A stretch of 64,000 bases of DNA from a bacterium (GTDB taxonomy: Bacteria; Margulisbacteria; Marinamargulisbacteria; JABIPA01): NCBI GenBank assembly GCA_018698675.1, contig JABIPA010000004.1:1-64000 (forward strand), given 5' to 3'. The position numbers were made by a program, and so were the translations under genes. Below the pieces are notes generated by a model, which ran no database searches, was not told where the DNA came from, and saw nothing but the letters and a program-made list of their open reading frames with translations. This document shows, in pieces, positions 43,982-54,659 of the stretch; position 1 is the first letter of the stretch; every line of letters starts with the position of its first letter.

Positions 43982-44707
43982 TTAACTCGAAATTTCGTTC
44001 CAAACCAAGTCATTTGCAACTTTATAAGAATCAATAGTACCTGCGTCCGTCCACCAACCTTGAAACTGATTAAATTCACAATTTCCTGACTTTATATAAA
44101 AATTATTCACATCGGTAATCTCAAGTTCTCCTCTTTGAGAAGGCGAACATTTTTTAACAAAATCAAATACGGCTGCATCATAAAAATAAATGCCTGTAAC
44201 AGCCATCTTTGATTTTGGAACGTTCGGCTTTTCTTGAATAGAAACTACTTTGTCACCAATCAACTCGGCGACTCCAAATCTATTTGGATGCTCAACCTCT
44301 TTTAAAATTAAACGAGCGCCTTCTTTCTGATTTTTAAACGCATCCACATACGGAACCAAAGAATCTTCAAATATATTATCGCCTAAAATAACCACTGATT
44401 TACTTCCATTGCAAAAATTTTCAGCAAGACCTAAGGCTTCGGCTATTCCTCCAGCTTCATCTTGAACTTTATAACAAAACTCACAATTATACTCGCTTCC
44501 AGACCCTAGTAAACTAACAACAGCCCCCATATGTTCTTTTCCGGTAACAATAAGTATTTCTACAATTCCGGCTTCTACTAATTTAGTTACAGAATGCACT
44601 ATCATGGGGTTCATTCCGACTGGCAATAAGTGCTTATTCGTAACCTTTGTTAGAGGTAATAATCGAGAGCCGGTTCCTCCTGCTAAAATAATTCCTTTGA
44701 TATTCAT
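43982..44707 (-). CDS. rmlA: glucose-1-phosphate thymidylyltransferase, short form
   Basis: RmlA makes dTDP-glucose. The 241-residue protein begins MNIKGIILAGGTGSRLLPLT, has KHLLPVGMNPMI, ILGDNIFEDS with the metal-binding Asp, and IQEKPNVPKS and GIYFYDAAVFD. It lacks the C-terminal extension of the approximately 290-residue RmlA, as many archaeal and Gram-positive short forms do. Three bases separate it from rmlB upstream. No rmlC or rmlD follows, so the final dTDP sugar is unknown. Confidence 0.9.
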   Translation of the reverse strand: MNIKGIILAGGTGSRLLPLTKVTNKHLLPVGMNPMIVHSVTKLVEAGIVEILIVTGKEHMGAVVSLLGSGSEYNCEFCYKVQDEAGGIAEALGLAENFCNGSKSVVILGDNIFEDSLVPYVDAFKNQKEGARLILKEVEHPNRFGVAELIGDKVVSIQEKPNVPKSKMAVTGIYFYDAAVFDFVKKCSPSQRGELEITDVNNFYIKSGNCEFNQFQGWWTDAGTIDSYKVANDLVWNEISS

Positions 44708-44710
44708 GTT

Positions 44711-45718
44711 TTAACTCGTTTCATATTGTTCCTTATAATAAGTCATATATTCTTTGCTTTTTACATTATCTAGCCATTTCTTATTGTTCTCGTACCAACT
44801 TACAGTATTTTTCAGTCCAATTTCGAGTCCAATCTTAGGATACCATCCACATTCCTTAGAAATCTTTGAAAAATCGATTGCATACCTCTCGTCATGAGCC
44901 AATCTATCTTTAACAAATTCAATATTTGGAACGACTCCTAGTTCATCCGCAATTTTGTGTACCAAATCAATATTCTTAATCTCGGACCTTCCTCCGATAT
45001 TATAAATTTCTCCCGTTCTACCCTTCGTAATTACGGAATAAATACCTTCGCAATGGTCCCCAACATAAATCCAGTCACGAATATTCTCTCCCTTTCCATA
45101 TATAGGTAAAGGCTTACCTTCGAGAATGTTAGAAACCATTAAAGGTATTAATTTTTCAGGATATTGATATGGACCATAATTATTTGAACATCTAGTAATT
45201 TTAGCTGGGAATTTATGTGTTCGAATTGCAGCAAGAACCATTAAATCGGAACTTGTTTTAGATGCTGCGTATGGACTATTTGGATGAAGCTCAGATTCCT
45301 CGGAAAACTTACCTGGGTCATCAATGCTTCCATATACCTCGTCGGTAGACACATGTATAAATTGTTCAACTGAATATTCTCTAGAGACATCAATTAATGA
45401 TTGAGTCCCTTCTACATTTGTTTTTACAAACTCAATACCAGATAAAATACTTCTATCCACATGTGATTCTGCCGCAAAATGAACAACTATATCTATTTTT
45501 TTTGACTTAAAAATCGTTTCCAAAGTTTTTTTATCACAAATATCTACCTTGTAAAAAGAGTATCTGTCATTCTTTTCAAATTCAGATAAATTTAAGGGGT
45601 TTCCTGCATATGTCAATTTATCAACATTACATACTGTAGTATTGGGCAAGCTCATTACAAACTTTATGAAATTTGACCCAATAAAACCGCATCCTCCGGT
45701 AACTAAATAATTTATCAT
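44711..45718 (-). CDS. rmlB: dTDP-glucose 4,6-dehydratase
   Basis: It makes dTDP-4-keto-6-deoxyglucose. The 335-residue extended SDR has TGGCGFIGSNFIKF, NVDKLTYAGNPLNL, VHFAAESHVDRS, the catalytic VSTDEVYG and YAASKTSSD, and RCSNNYGPYQYPEKLIPL. These are diagnostic for RmlB. Its start overlaps the DUF502 gene by 4 bases and rmlA follows. Together they supply a dTDP-6-deoxysugar precursor for the surface glycan. Confidence 0.95.
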   Translation of the reverse strand: MINYLVTGGCGFIGSNFIKFVMSLPNTTVCNVDKLTYAGNPLNLSEFEKNDRYSFYKVDICDKKTLETIFKSKKIDIVVHFAAESHVDRSILSGIEFVKTNVEGTQSLIDVSREYSVEQFIHVSTDEVYGSIDDPGKFSEESELHPNSPYAASKTSSDLMVLAAIRTHKFPAKITRCSNNYGPYQYPEKLIPLMVSNILEGKPLPIYGKGENIRDWIYVGDHCEGIYSVITKGRTGEIYNIGGRSEIKNIDLVHKIADELGVVPNIEFVKDRLAHDERYAIDFSKISKECGWYPKIGLEIGLKNTVSWYENNKKWLDNVKSKEYMTYYKEQYETS

Positions 45719-46347
45719 TTTCGCGCCTCCTGCTTTTCAAATGGGTCAACAACCCCTGCCGACATCAATATTTTTATACTATCCTCGACAGACAACTGGA
45801 GAGGTTTTACCGAAGCCTTGTCTACAAAAACAAAAAAGCCAGAGGTTGGATTGGGTGTCGATGGAAGAAAAATAGATATTTTATCTTGTCCCATATCAAC
45901 ACCATCAACATCGACAAGACCATTGACATTCTCTCTCGTGACAAATCCAATTGACCACAAGCCCTTCCGAGGGTATTCAACCAATACGGCGCGCATAAAA
46001 TTTTTATTCCCGTTACTGAAGGACCCAATTATGTGCTTAATAGAGCGATAGATTTTATTTACAAACGGTATCTTAAATATAATTTCGTCAATAATATTAA
46101 TTATAAAGGAACCTACATAGTATCTAGTCATTAGCCCAATGAAAAAGACAATAATAATAGATAAAATTACGCCATAACTTTTTGACAAATTAGCGCCAAA
46201 AAGTTTGACAGCCGGAATTGATATTAGATCGATACAAAACGATACAAACCAAAAAGTAACAATTATTGGAATCAAAACAAGCATTCCATAAACAAAATCT
46301 TTTTTTAAAGACTTCAAAACCCCGATATTTTTTTTCTCATTTTTCAT
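45715..46347 (-). CDS. DUF502 family membrane protein
   Basis: The 210-residue protein has two transmembrane helices near the N terminus (about 16-37 and 55-75) and the DUF502 core: LVLIPIIVTFW, IIFKIPFVNKIYRSIK, YPRKGLWSIGFVT, FLPSTPNPTSGFFVFV and SAGVVDP. It is thought to be an inner-membrane protein of unknown role, homologous to a plant protein involved in trafficking. Here it is the first gene of a minus-strand unit with rmlB and rmlA. Confidence 0.9.
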   Translation of the reverse strand: MKNEKKNIGVLKSLKKDFVYGMLVLIPIIVTFWFVSFCIDLISIPAVKLFGANLSKSYGVILSIIIVFFIGLMTRYYVGSFIINIIDEIIFKIPFVNKIYRSIKHIIGSFSNGNKNFMRAVLVEYPRKGLWSIGFVTRENVNGLVDVDGVDMGQDKISIFLPSTPNPTSGFFVFVDKASVKPLQLSVEDSIKILMSAGVVDPFEKQEARK

Positions 46348-46484
46348 ATTATCTTTCCTGAAATTAAAATTAGTATTAAATAGTTATACTAAAATAATTA
46401 TAGACTTACCTACGACAAGTAAGCAAACTACCAAAATAGTATCTAAACATACCTGTAATTAATATCAAATTTCTTTTTTTGTAA

Positions 46485-46513
46485 TTGACACTTAATAGGG
46501 CCTTTGATAGAAT
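46485..46513 (+). promoter_or_regulatory. sigma70 promoter of guaB3-guaA
   Basis: A perfect -35 TTGACA (46485-46490), a 17-base spacer and TAGAAT (46508-46513) are followed by AGGAG (46538-46542) and the guaB3 ATG at 46551. The arrangement also argues against starting the protein upstream at 46485. Confidence 0.75.
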
Positions 46514-46550
46514 TTTGCAAATTATTTTCTCCCCAGTAGGAGCTGAACCA

Positions 46551-47708
46551 ATGGCAACAATAACAAAAACATTTACAAGAGCATACGGACTAGATGAGAT
46601 AGCGCTAGTTCCATCAAATAGAACATTAGATATGGAGCTTGTCGATATATCTACGACAATCGGTGGTGTCAAATTAGACATACCAATTATCGCATCTGCA
46701 ATGGATTCGGTAGTAGATACTAAAACTGCAACAGAGCTAGGAAATCATGGATCTGTCGGAGTTCTAAATCTAGAAGGTGTTCAAACCAGATACGAAAATC
46801 CAGAAAATGTTTTAAAACAAATTTCATCTGTAAGCAAAGCGGACTATGTTGAACTTATGCAAAAAATTTACAAAGAAAACGATGTAAAAGATGAATTGGT
46901 TTTAAAACGTATTAAAGACATTAAAGCTAGTGGGGTTCCTTGTTTCGTTTCTTCAACACCTCAAAATGCAGTCCGATTTGGTAAATTAGCAGAAGAGGCA
47001 AAAGCCGATGTATTTATTGTACAATCTACTGTTGTATCCACACACTTTATTACTAAAGATAAATCAAAAAATTTAGATCTATCTGTTTTCTGTAAGTCAA
47101 TGTCAATTCCAGTATTAGTAGGAAACTCTACAACAACTGAAGTAACCCTTGATTTAATGAGAATGGGAGTACAAGGAATTTTTATTGGAATCGGACCTGG
47201 CGCGGCTTGTACAACTAGAGGCGTGCTAGCTATTGGAGTTCCAATGGCAACTGCAATATTAAACGGAGTAGCTGCTAGAAATGCATATTTCGAAGAATCT
47301 GGACGATATGTTCCAATTATTGCTGATGGCGGAATTGTTAATTCTGGGGATATTTGTAAAGCATTGGCTTGTGGTGCTGACGCTGTAATGATTGGATCTC
47401 CAATTGCAAAAGCGTCTGAAGCTCCTGGTAATGGGTTTCATTGGGGAATGGCAACACCAAATGCAGTTCTTCCTCGAGGAGCTCGAATTAATGTTGGTAC
47501 TAACGGAACACTTAAAGAAATACTTCACGGACCATCAAATACAGATGACGGTTCTCAAAACTTTTCAGGTGCAATTCAAACTGCGTTTGCAACTCTTGGA
47601 GCTGCAAACATTAAAGAAATGCATGATGCAGAAGTTGTTATAGCACCTTCTCTTTTAACTGAAGGAAAAGTTTATCAAAAAGCACAAAGCTTAGGTATGT
47701 ATAAATAG
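46551..47708 (+). CDS. guaB3: GuaB3-family IMP dehydrogenase-related protein
   Basis: A 385-residue (beta/alpha)8 protein of the IMP dehydrogenase/GMP reductase superfamily. It starts with TKTFTRAYGLDEIALVPS, has IPIIASAMDSVVD, the catalytic-Cys loop GIGPGAACTTRGV and IADGGIVNSGDI, and lacks CBS domains. These are GuaB3-subfamily traits, known from cyanobacteria and actinobacteria. The ATG at 46551 is fixed by AGGAG 8 bases upstream. guaA begins at the next base, so a role in IMP to XMP is suggested by context, but the subfamily may instead act as a GMP reductase. Confidence 0.9.
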   Translation: MATITKTFTRAYGLDEIALVPSNRTLDMELVDISTTIGGVKLDIPIIASAMDSVVDTKTATELGNHGSVGVLNLEGVQTRYENPENVLKQISSVSKADYVELMQKIYKENDVKDELVLKRIKDIKASGVPCFVSSTPQNAVRFGKLAEEAKADVFIVQSTVVSTHFITKDKSKNLDLSVFCKSMSIPVLVGNSTTTEVTLDLMRMGVQGIFIGIGPGAACTTRGVLAIGVPMATAILNGVAARNAYFEESGRYVPIIADGGIVNSGDICKALACGADAVMIGSPIAKASEAPGNGFHWGMATPNAVLPRGARINVGTNGTLKEILHGPSNTDDGSQNFSGAIQTAFATLGAANIKEMHDAEVVIAPSLLTEGKVYQKAQSLGMYK

Positions 47709-49238
47709 ATGATAGCAATCCTGGATTTTGGTTCTCAATACACTGAATTAATTGCGCGTAGAATTAGAGAAATAAATGTTTATTCAGAAGTTATTCCATA
47801 TGATACGCCCGCTTCAAAAATAAAAGAGAAATATTCAGGAATTATTTTATCTGGTGGCCCATCTTCTGTATTTGAAGAGAACGCCCCTATATGTGATCAA
47901 GATATATTCTTTTGTGGTCTTCCTGTTTTAGGAATTTGTTACGGAATGCAACTTATGGCACATAAACTTGGCGGTAAGGTAGCTCGTGGTACAAAACATG
48001 AATATGGAAAAGCTAATCTATTTATTACAAACAATTTCACTTTATTGGAAGGCTTATGGCTAGAAATGAATATTTGGATGAGTCATAGCGATTCAATTGT
48101 TGAGCTTCCTCAGGGATTTCAAGAATTGGGACATACTGATAACTGTAAATATGCAGCTATTGGAAACCCCGCCGCTAAACTTTACGGAATTCAATTTCAT
48201 CCGGAAGTTGTTCATACCCCAAAAGGAAAAGAAGTAATTAAAAACTTTGTTCATAATGTTTGCAAGTGTGAACCTAACTGGACGGCACAATCTTTTATTG
48301 ATGAAGCACTAGAAAAAATACACGAAGAAGTCGGCGATACAAAAGTTTTGTGTGCCTTATCCGGAGGGGTAGACTCTACAACTGTTGCCGCTCTTCTGAA
48401 AAAAGCCATTGGGCCACGATTAACGTGCATGTTTATTGACCAAGGGTTTATGAGAAAAGATGAGGCATCTCGAATTGTTCGTCTTTTTGATGAATTTGAT
48501 ATTAACTTAATCCATATTGATGCAACTGAGCGATTTTTTAAAAAAGTTAAAGGAATTACGGATCCCGAAGTAAAACGCAAACAGATCGGAGAAGAATTCG
48601 TTAGAGTCTTCGAAGAAGAATCTAAAAAAATTAAAGGTGACTTTAAATTTTTAGCACAAGGAACTCTTTATCCAGATATTATTGAATCGGCTGCAATTGG
48701 AGCATCTGGAACTGCTGTAACAATAAAAACGCATCACAATGTAGGTGGATTACCAGATGATATTGATTTTGTAATCCTTGAACCATTAAAAAAACTATTC
48801 AAAGACGAAGTAAGGAAAGTTGGCCTAGCATTAGGGGTTCCTGAAAATATTATTTTCAGACAACCATTTCCGGGTCCTGGACTTGCAATTCGTATTCTAG
48901 GTGAGGTAACTCCTCCTAGAGTAAAAATTCTTCAAGAAGCAGATGCTATTGTTATGGAAGAAATTAAAAAAGCAGGTTTATATAGAGACATATGGCAAGC
49001 ATTTGCCGTGTTATTACCAGTTAAATCAGTTGGTGTTCAAGGAGACAAAAGAACATACCAAAATACAGTAGCTATTCGTGCCGTGACGTCCGAAGACGCA
49101 ATGACAGCACAATGGGCACGGTTACCATATGATTTACTAGAAATTCTCTCTAGCAGAATAATTAATGAAGTCCCTCAAATAAACAGAGTTGTTTATGATA
49201 TTTCATCTAAGCCTCCTGCTACCATTGAATGGGAATAG
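47709..49238 (+). CDS. guaA: GMP synthase [glutamine-hydrolysing]
   Basis: GuaA aminates XMP to GMP. The 509-residue protein has the class I amidotransferase domain ([18 protein letters not shown], nucleophile in [14 protein letters not shown]), the ATP pyrophosphatase domain with [16 protein letters not shown], and the C-terminal dimerisation domain with [17 protein letters not shown], ending PPATIEWE. It starts at the base after the guaB3 stop. A strong terminator follows. Confidence 0.97.
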   Translation: MIAILDFGSQYTELIARRIREINVYSEVIPYDTPASKIKEKYSGIILSGGPSSVFEENAPICDQDIFFCGLPVLGICYGMQLMAHKLGGKVARGTKHEYGKANLFITNNFTLLEGLWLEMNIWMSHSDSIVELPQGFQELGHTDNCKYAAIGNPAAKLYGIQFHPEVVHTPKGKEVIKNFVHNVCKCEPNWTAQSFIDEALEKIHEEVGDTKVLCALSGGVDSTTVAALLKKAIGPRLTCMFIDQGFMRKDEASRIVRLFDEFDINLIHIDATERFFKKVKGITDPEVKRKQIGEEFVRVFEEESKKIKGDFKFLAQGTLYPDIIESAAIGASGTAVTIKTHHNVGGLPDDIDFVILEPLKKLFKDEVRKVGLALGVPENIIFRQPFPGPGLAIRILGEVTPPRVKILQEADAIVMEEIKKAGLYRDIWQAFAVLLPVKSVGVQGDKRTYQNTVAIRAVTSEDAMTAQWARLPYDLLEILSSRIINEVPQINRVVYDISSKPPATIEWE

Positions 49239-49281
49239 TTACTTTTAACCCATTTTTCTAAACCGTAATTAACAACGAATT

Positions 49282-49326
49282 AAAAACCCAAATAAAGTAG
49301 GTAGTCCTTATTTTATTTGGGTTTTT
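49282..49326. terminator. bidirectional rho-independent terminator
   Basis: AAAAACCCAAATAAA (49282-49296) and TTTATTTGGGTTTTT (49312-49326) form a 15-bp perfect stem with a 15-base loop. T-rich tails exist on both strands, so it can end guaA on the plus strand and the M32 gene on the minus strand. Confidence 0.9.
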
Positions 49327-49429
49327 AGATTGCTTTCTTCTGAAGTACTAGTATTTGAGAAGCCAAACATTCCTCACAATACCAGAGTTATACCCAAACA
49401 ACTTTTAATGAAAGATTTTTTAAGAATAC

Positions 49430-51001
49430 TTATCTAAGATATTTTTTATCTAAATAGTTTATGAACGGATCAATTGAAATCGAAGAGTTTGTAATATTTG
49501 AAACCAATTCTGTTGCAGAATACCGTCGTCCATATTGATGAATATTTTCATTTAACCAATTCTTTATTTTTCCTAATTGGTTACGCCTAATACACTCTTC
49601 TACGTTTAATTCATTACTCATGGCTTCATAAAACTGACTCGCATAAATATTACCCAATGTATACGTCGGAAAATAACCTATTCCTCCAGATGACCAATGA
49701 ACATCTTGTAAAACACCATTTGCGTCTGAACTAGGCGTCACACCAATAAACTCCGAATACGCATTATTCCAATATTCAGGTAAATCCTTAGGGGCCAAAC
49801 TTTTCTCAATTAATTTTTTCTCAATATTATATCGAATTAAAATATGGAAATTATAAGTAACTTCGTCTGCCTCAACTCTAATTTCACCTGGATTAACCAG
49901 GTTAATATCATTATAAAAACTTTCACAATCTGTATATTTTAACTGTTCTGGAAATATATCTTTAAGAATCGGATAATACACAGACCAAAATGCTCTGCTT
50001 TTTCCCACAATATTTTCCCAAAATCTAGACTGACTTTCATGAATACCTAAAGACGTTGATTCGCAAAAAGGAGTTCCGAACCATTCTTCTAGAAGACCTT
50101 GTTCATATAGTGCATGACCGCCTTCATGAACTGAACTAGAAAGTCCTTCAAACAAGTCATTTTCCTTAAACCTCGTTGTTATTCGAACATCATTTGGATG
50201 AAAATTTATAGTGAACGGATGACTACTTTTTTCTTGATACCCTTTTTCAAAATCATACCCCATATCTTCTAATACTCGTATCCCAAAATCCCACTGTCCC
50301 TTTTCGTCGAAAAATGGCTTTGTTTTATGAAGAGATTTAATTCCCATTTTCTTAGGAGTTGTGTTTTTAGATTGAATTTTTTGAAGTATTTCTTTCAAAC
50401 CGATTTCCAATTTGCTAAATAAAGGATCTAGTTCATTTACCGTCATACTCGACTCATACTCATCAAGAAGAAAATTATATGGGTGCCCAGTTAATTCTTT
50501 TTGAGAGTTGAAAGCAGATGAATTTTGATAAAACTCGATTTTTTGATTCGACAAATTGACTACCTTTTCTAAATAAGGCAAAAATAATTTAAAATCATTT
50601 TTTTCTCGAGCCTCCGCCCAAATGTTCTGACTAATGCTGATTGTTTCTTGATATTCCCGCACAAAACTTTCTGGCAAACAAGATGACTTTACCCAGTCTT
50701 TGTGAATTTCTCTTAACAAACGTGTCTCCAATTCAGATGCGTTTTTTAAAACACAGTCCCCTGTCCGTAAATCGACACATTTTTTTAAAACGTTTTCAAA
50801 TTCAGGACCACTTTGAAGTCGATGAATTGTCGATGCAATAGTCCCTAACTGCTCAGTTCTGGAACCGATTGCTTCTTTTGGCATTTTTGTTTCTTGGTCC
50901 CAATGTAAAAGAGACTGAATTCCATTTAAATGGGCAATCTCTTTTAACTTACCTAAAAGAGATTCTAAATTTGAATTAAGGGAATTTTTTAAATTTTTCA
51001 T
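49430..51001 (-). CDS. M32 family metallocarboxypeptidase (Taq/Pfu type)
   Basis: A zinc carboxypeptidase of 523 residues, normal length for the family. The active-site motif is HEGGHALYEQG, with the third ligand in HESQSRFWENIVG; HPFTINFHPNDVRITTR and IRVEADEVTYNFHI are further M32 blocks. The protein is cytoplasmic, without a signal peptide. It releases C-terminal residues from peptides. It is a single gene between the shared terminator and the divergent ilvD. Confidence 0.95.
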   Translation of the reverse strand: MKNLKNSLNSNLESLLGKLKEIAHLNGIQSLLHWDQETKMPKEAIGSRTEQLGTIASTIHRLQSGPEFENVLKKCVDLRTGDCVLKNASELETRLLREIHKDWVKSSCLPESFVREYQETISISQNIWAEAREKNDFKLFLPYLEKVVNLSNQKIEFYQNSSAFNSQKELTGHPYNFLLDEYESSMTVNELDPLFSKLEIGLKEILQKIQSKNTTPKKMGIKSLHKTKPFFDEKGQWDFGIRVLEDMGYDFEKGYQEKSSHPFTINFHPNDVRITTRFKENDLFEGLSSSVHEGGHALYEQGLLEEWFGTPFCESTSLGIHESQSRFWENIVGKSRAFWSVYYPILKDIFPEQLKYTDCESFYNDINLVNPGEIRVEADEVTYNFHILIRYNIEKKLIEKSLAPKDLPEYWNNAYSEFIGVTPSSDANGVLQDVHWSSGGIGYFPTYTLGNIYASQFYEAMSNELNVEECIRRNQLGKIKNWLNENIHQYGRRYSATELVSNITNSSISIDPFINYLDKKYLR

Positions 51002-51223
51002 ATGTTACGAGCATAGTATACACAAAGACATTTCAAAGGGGCAATTATGAGCCAATAGTTTCAAGAAAATGAAGGGCATCTTTTTCTTCTACACAATCCA
51101 AGTCTCATTTTGTTTTTCCCGTATCCTAACAAATAAACCAATTGCTAATATTAAATTTTCAAAAAGATAAGAATATTGTAAACTTAATTTACACAAAAAT
51201 ACTTATATAAAAGGATGCGTACC

Positions 51224-52915
51224 ATGACTACAAATAACAATTCAAATGACTCTCGAATTTTCTCGTCTCAAATAGTAGATGGTGCAGACAGAGCTCCTTC
51301 TAGGGCAATGTTACGCGCGGTAGGATTTTCCGACAATGATTTTAAAAAACCTCAAATTGGTGTTGCTTCAACATGGAGCATGGTTACCCCTTGTAACATG
51401 CATATTAATGACTTAGCAAAAGAATCAGAAATTGGGATAAATAATTCCGGTGGAAAAGCTGTCATGTTTAATACAATTACGATATCAGACGGGATTTCTA
51501 TGGGAACCGAAGGAATGAAATATTCTTTAGTTTCTAGAGAGGTTATTGCTGACTCTGTCGAAACGGTTGCTGGTTGCGAAGGCTTCGACGGAATCGTTGC
51601 CATCGGTGGTTGTGACAAAAACATGCCCGGATGTTTAATAGGAATGATTCGTCTTAATCGTCCATCTGTATTTGTATATGGAGGAACGATTCTTCCTGGA
51701 TGTCATGACAAAAAAGACGTTGATATTGTTTCTGTATTTGAAGCAGTGGGATCTCACGCAAAAAAAGATATTGATGATGCAGAACTCTATAGAATTGAAT
51801 CATGTGCAATCCCTGGCCCTGGGTCATGTGGTGGAATGTACACCGCAAATACGATGGCATGTGCAATAGAAGCGCTTGGAATGAGCTTACCTAATAGTTC
51901 GGCTCTTGCCGCGATTTCTGATGAAAAAAAGAAAGACTGTCAGGAAGCAGGATCTGCTGTTCTAAACTTACTTGATTTAGATATTAAGCCAAGCGACATT
52001 CTATCTAAAAAGGCATTTGAAAATGCTATTACGTTAGTCACTGCGCTTGGGGGATCTACAAACGCAGTGCTTCATCTTCTTGCAATTGCAGACGCAGCTG
52101 GAATTGACCTTTCGCTTGATGATTTTACTCGCATTGGCAAAAACACCCCCGTTCTTGCAGACCTAAAGCCTAGTGGTCAATTTACGATGTCTAAACTTGT
52201 TGAAATCGGAGGAGTTACGCCTCTTCTTAAACGCCTACTTAAAAAAGGTCTTCTTCACGGAGATTGTTTAACAGTTACTGGTAAAACGATGAGTGAGAAT
52301 TTAGAAAATGTATCTGATTACCCAGAAGGTCAAGAAGTCATAAGACCATTCTATGCGCCAATTAAATCATTTGGTCACTTAGTTGTTTGTTATGGGAATG
52401 TTGCTCCAGAAGGATCTGTTGCTAAAATTTCTGGAAAAGAAGGAACAAAGTTTTCTGGACAAGCAAAAGTTTTTGACTCCGAAGAACTAGCTCTTAAAAA
52501 AATATTAGACGGAACAATCGTTAAAGGTGATGTAATCGTTATTAGATACGAAGGACCAAAAGGCGGTCCAGGTATGAGAGAAATGCTTCACCCTACGTCT
52601 GCTGTCATGGGAAAAGGTCTGGGAAAAGACGTTGCGCTTATTACTGATGGCCGATTTTCAGGGGGAACTCACGGATTCGTGGTCGGGCATATCACGCCAG
52701 AAGCATTTGAAGGTGGTCCCTTGGCTATTATTCAAGACGGAGACAAAATCACTATAGACGCAACAAATAGTGAAGTAAATCTAGACATTTCTGATGAAGA
52801 AATAAAAACGCGTTTAAAAGGATGGACTCAACCAGAACCCAACTATAAAAAAGGCGTATTAGCAAAATACGCGAAATTAGTATCCTCAGCGTCTTTAGGT
52901 GCGGTTACAGACTAA
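51224..52915 (+). CDS. ilvD: dihydroxy-acid dehydratase
   Basis: IlvD dehydrates dihydroxy-isovalerate and -methylvalerate in valine, leucine and isoleucine biosynthesis. The 563-residue protein carries cysteines in [16 protein letters not shown] and [15 protein letters not shown], which ligate the Fe-S cluster, and the C-terminal [14 protein letters not shown] and [13 protein letters not shown] 51224 is preferred because AAAGGA stands 8 bases before it; ATG 51215 lies inside that site. It heads a plus-strand run to panD. Confidence 0.97.
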   Translation: MTTNNNSNDSRIFSSQIVDGADRAPSRAMLRAVGFSDNDFKKPQIGVASTWSMVTPCNMHINDLAKESEIGINNSGGKAVMFNTITISDGISMGTEGMKYSLVSREVIADSVETVAGCEGFDGIVAIGGCDKNMPGCLIGMIRLNRPSVFVYGGTILPGCHDKKDVDIVSVFEAVGSHAKKDIDDAELYRIESCAIPGPGSCGGMYTANTMACAIEALGMSLPNSSALAAISDEKKKDCQEAGSAVLNLLDLDIKPSDILSKKAFENAITLVTALGGSTNAVLHLLAIADAAGIDLSLDDFTRIGKNTPVLADLKPSGQFTMSKLVEIGGVTPLLKRLLKKGLLHGDCLTVTGKTMSENLENVSDYPEGQEVIRPFYAPIKSFGHLVVCYGNVAPEGSVAKISGKEGTKFSGQAKVFDSEELALKKILDGTIVKGDVIVIRYEGPKGGPGMREMLHPTSAVMGKGLGKDVALITDGRFSGGTHGFVVGHITPEAFEGGPLAIIQDGDKITIDATNSEVNLDISDEEIKTRLKGWTQPEPNYKKGVLAKYAKLVSSASLGAVTD

Positions 52916-52921
52916 TTTAAC

Positions 52922-53980
52922 ATGGCTTTTTTAATAACATTCTTAGCCCTAAACTTTGTTGTCTTTTTCCATGAGCTTGGTCATTTTTTGGCCGCAAAAA
53001 GAGCAGGAATTGGGGTTACAGAGTTTAGTTTGGGAATGGGTCCTTTATTAGCATCGTTCAACTATAACGATACGCAATTTTCATTTCGTCTCTTGCCTCT
53101 TGGTGGATTCGTTAAGCTTGCCGGATTAGACGATGCTAATTGTCCCGACGAAAAAAATTACTTTAAAAAAACAATTTCTCAACGGGCATTTACGCTTGCT
53201 GCTGGTTCGATAATGAATGCAATACTAGGTTTTTTAATTCTGTTTTCCTTAGCATTTGTTCTTGGAATCCCAGCTATTAAACCTCAGATTAATAAAGTTA
53301 TGCCCGATAGTCCCGCATCTATCGCGGGTATTGTTTCTGGCGATATCGTGACTCATATCGATGGAAATAAAATCAAAAATGTTAAAAATGACTTTATCCA
53401 ATATATAGGATCCCATTCGGATACACCTATTTTGATATCTTTAAAAAGACAAGGTGCAGATGTGGAACTTTCCGTTACTCCAAAAGAGTCGGATGGAAGA
53501 GGCCTTATAGGAATAGAGCTAGACTACCATCGAAAAAAGTATCGTCCGTTTCTTTCGATTAAAGAAGCTACAAAAGATAGTCTCTTCTATGCCTCACTCG
53601 TTTTCAAAAGCATTGATATGCTTATAAGCGGCAAAGTTGATATTACTGAAATGTCGGGACCTGTAGGTATAGTTCAGGTTGCATCGAACCAGCTTAATCA
53701 GGGTATCATTCAGTTTTTATCTATAATAGCTATGATCAGCATTAGCCTGGGAGTCATCAATCTGTTTCCATTTCCTATTTTAGATGGCGGACATCTTTTG
53801 TTTTTGGCCATTGAAAAAATTAGAAAGAAACCTATAAATAAACGTGTGGAAAATTGGGTAAATAATGCGGGAGTTGCACTTTTAGCTCTACTAACGATCA
53901 CCATTCTTTTGAACGATATTAAGCAATGGTCTCCAAGAACTAAAATGTTAGATACGATGAACTCCCAACTAGAAAAATAA
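52922..53980 (+). CDS. rseP: RseP/M50 site-2 zinc metalloprotease
   Basis: This intramembrane protease of 352 residues has the zinc motif FHELGHFLAAKR in the first helix, a GFVKLAG loop, one PDZ domain (about 118-190, SPASIAGIVSGDIVTHIDG), and the third ligand in NLFPFPILDGGHLLF. It cleaves membrane anchors of anti-sigma factors or signal peptides. A single PDZ domain is the usual number outside gamma-proteobacteria. It follows ilvD by 6 bases and abuts ftsE, so it may be co-expressed with the division transporter. Confidence 0.94.
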   Translation: MAFLITFLALNFVVFFHELGHFLAAKRAGIGVTEFSLGMGPLLASFNYNDTQFSFRLLPLGGFVKLAGLDDANCPDEKNYFKKTISQRAFTLAAGSIMNAILGFLILFSLAFVLGIPAIKPQINKVMPDSPASIAGIVSGDIVTHIDGNKIKNVKNDFIQYIGSHSDTPILISLKRQGADVELSVTPKESDGRGLIGIELDYHRKKYRPFLSIKEATKDSLFYASLVFKSIDMLISGKVDITEMSGPVGIVQVASNQLNQGIIQFLSIIAMISISLGVINLFPFPILDGGHLLFLAIEKIRKKPINKRVENWVNNAGVALLALLTITILLNDIKQWSPRTKMLDTMNSQLEK

Positions 53981-54658
53981 ATGATAAAAATTAAAAACCT
54001 TGAAAAGGTTCATAAAAATGGGTTTAAAGCCTTAAAAAAAGTTAACCTTCACGTTGGAAAAAACGAGTTTATTTATCTTGTAGGTCCTTCAGGTGCAGGT
54101 AAAACGACTCTTTTAAATATGATATTTAAATTCGACACACCTACCTCCGGAGAAATATTTATCGATAACTGTCCTCTATCTTCGATTCATGACAGACAAA
54201 TCCCGCACCTTCGTAGAAATATAGGGGTCGTATTTCAAGACTTTAAATTGCTTCCAAAACGAACCGTTTATGAAAACATTGCCTTCGCGTTGAAGGTCAT
54301 GCACTATAGCAGGGCAAACATAAGGCGAAAAGTTAGCCAAGTATTAGACCTTGTTGGATTGACACAAAAAGAATCATATTTCCCCAACCAGCTATCTGGT
54401 GGAGAAAAACAAAGAATATGTATTGCGCGTGCCATTGTTAACGATCCTCCCATATTACTCGCTGATGAGCCTACAGGAAGTCTTGATCCAGACACTTCTT
54501 GGGAAATCATGCATTTACTCAGCAAAATTAATGCTCGAAATACTACAGTTATCGTCGCTACTCATAATAAGGGACTCGTCGACGATTTAAGAAAACGAGT
54601 CGTTACTCTCGAATCCGGTAAAATTATTAGAGACCAACAAATAGGGTTTTATCAATAA
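53981..54658 (+). CDS. ftsE: cell division ATP-binding protein FtsE
   Basis: An ABC ATPase of 225 residues: Walker A GPSGAGKTT, Q loop FQDFK, signature LSGGEKQR, Walker B ILLADEPTGSLD and the switch His in VATHN. With FtsX it forms the complex that activates cell-wall hydrolases at the division site. It abuts rseP and is one base from ftsX, the order found in most bacteria. Confidence 0.96.
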   Translation: MIKIKNLEKVHKNGFKALKKVNLHVGKNEFIYLVGPSGAGKTTLLNMIFKFDTPTSGEIFIDNCPLSSIHDRQIPHLRRNIGVVFQDFKLLPKRTVYENIAFALKVMHYSRANIRRKVSQVLDLVGLTQKESYFPNQLSGGEKQRICIARAIVNDPPILLADEPTGSLDPDTSWEIMHLLSKINARNTTVIVATHNKGLVDDLRKRVVTLESGKIIRDQQIGFYQ

Positions 54659-54659
54659 A

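Noticed and set aside
46485-46550. N-terminal extension of GuaB3 from TTG 46485
   Set aside because: The TTG is part of the -35 box, and AGGAG stands 8 bases before ATG 46551, where similarity begins.
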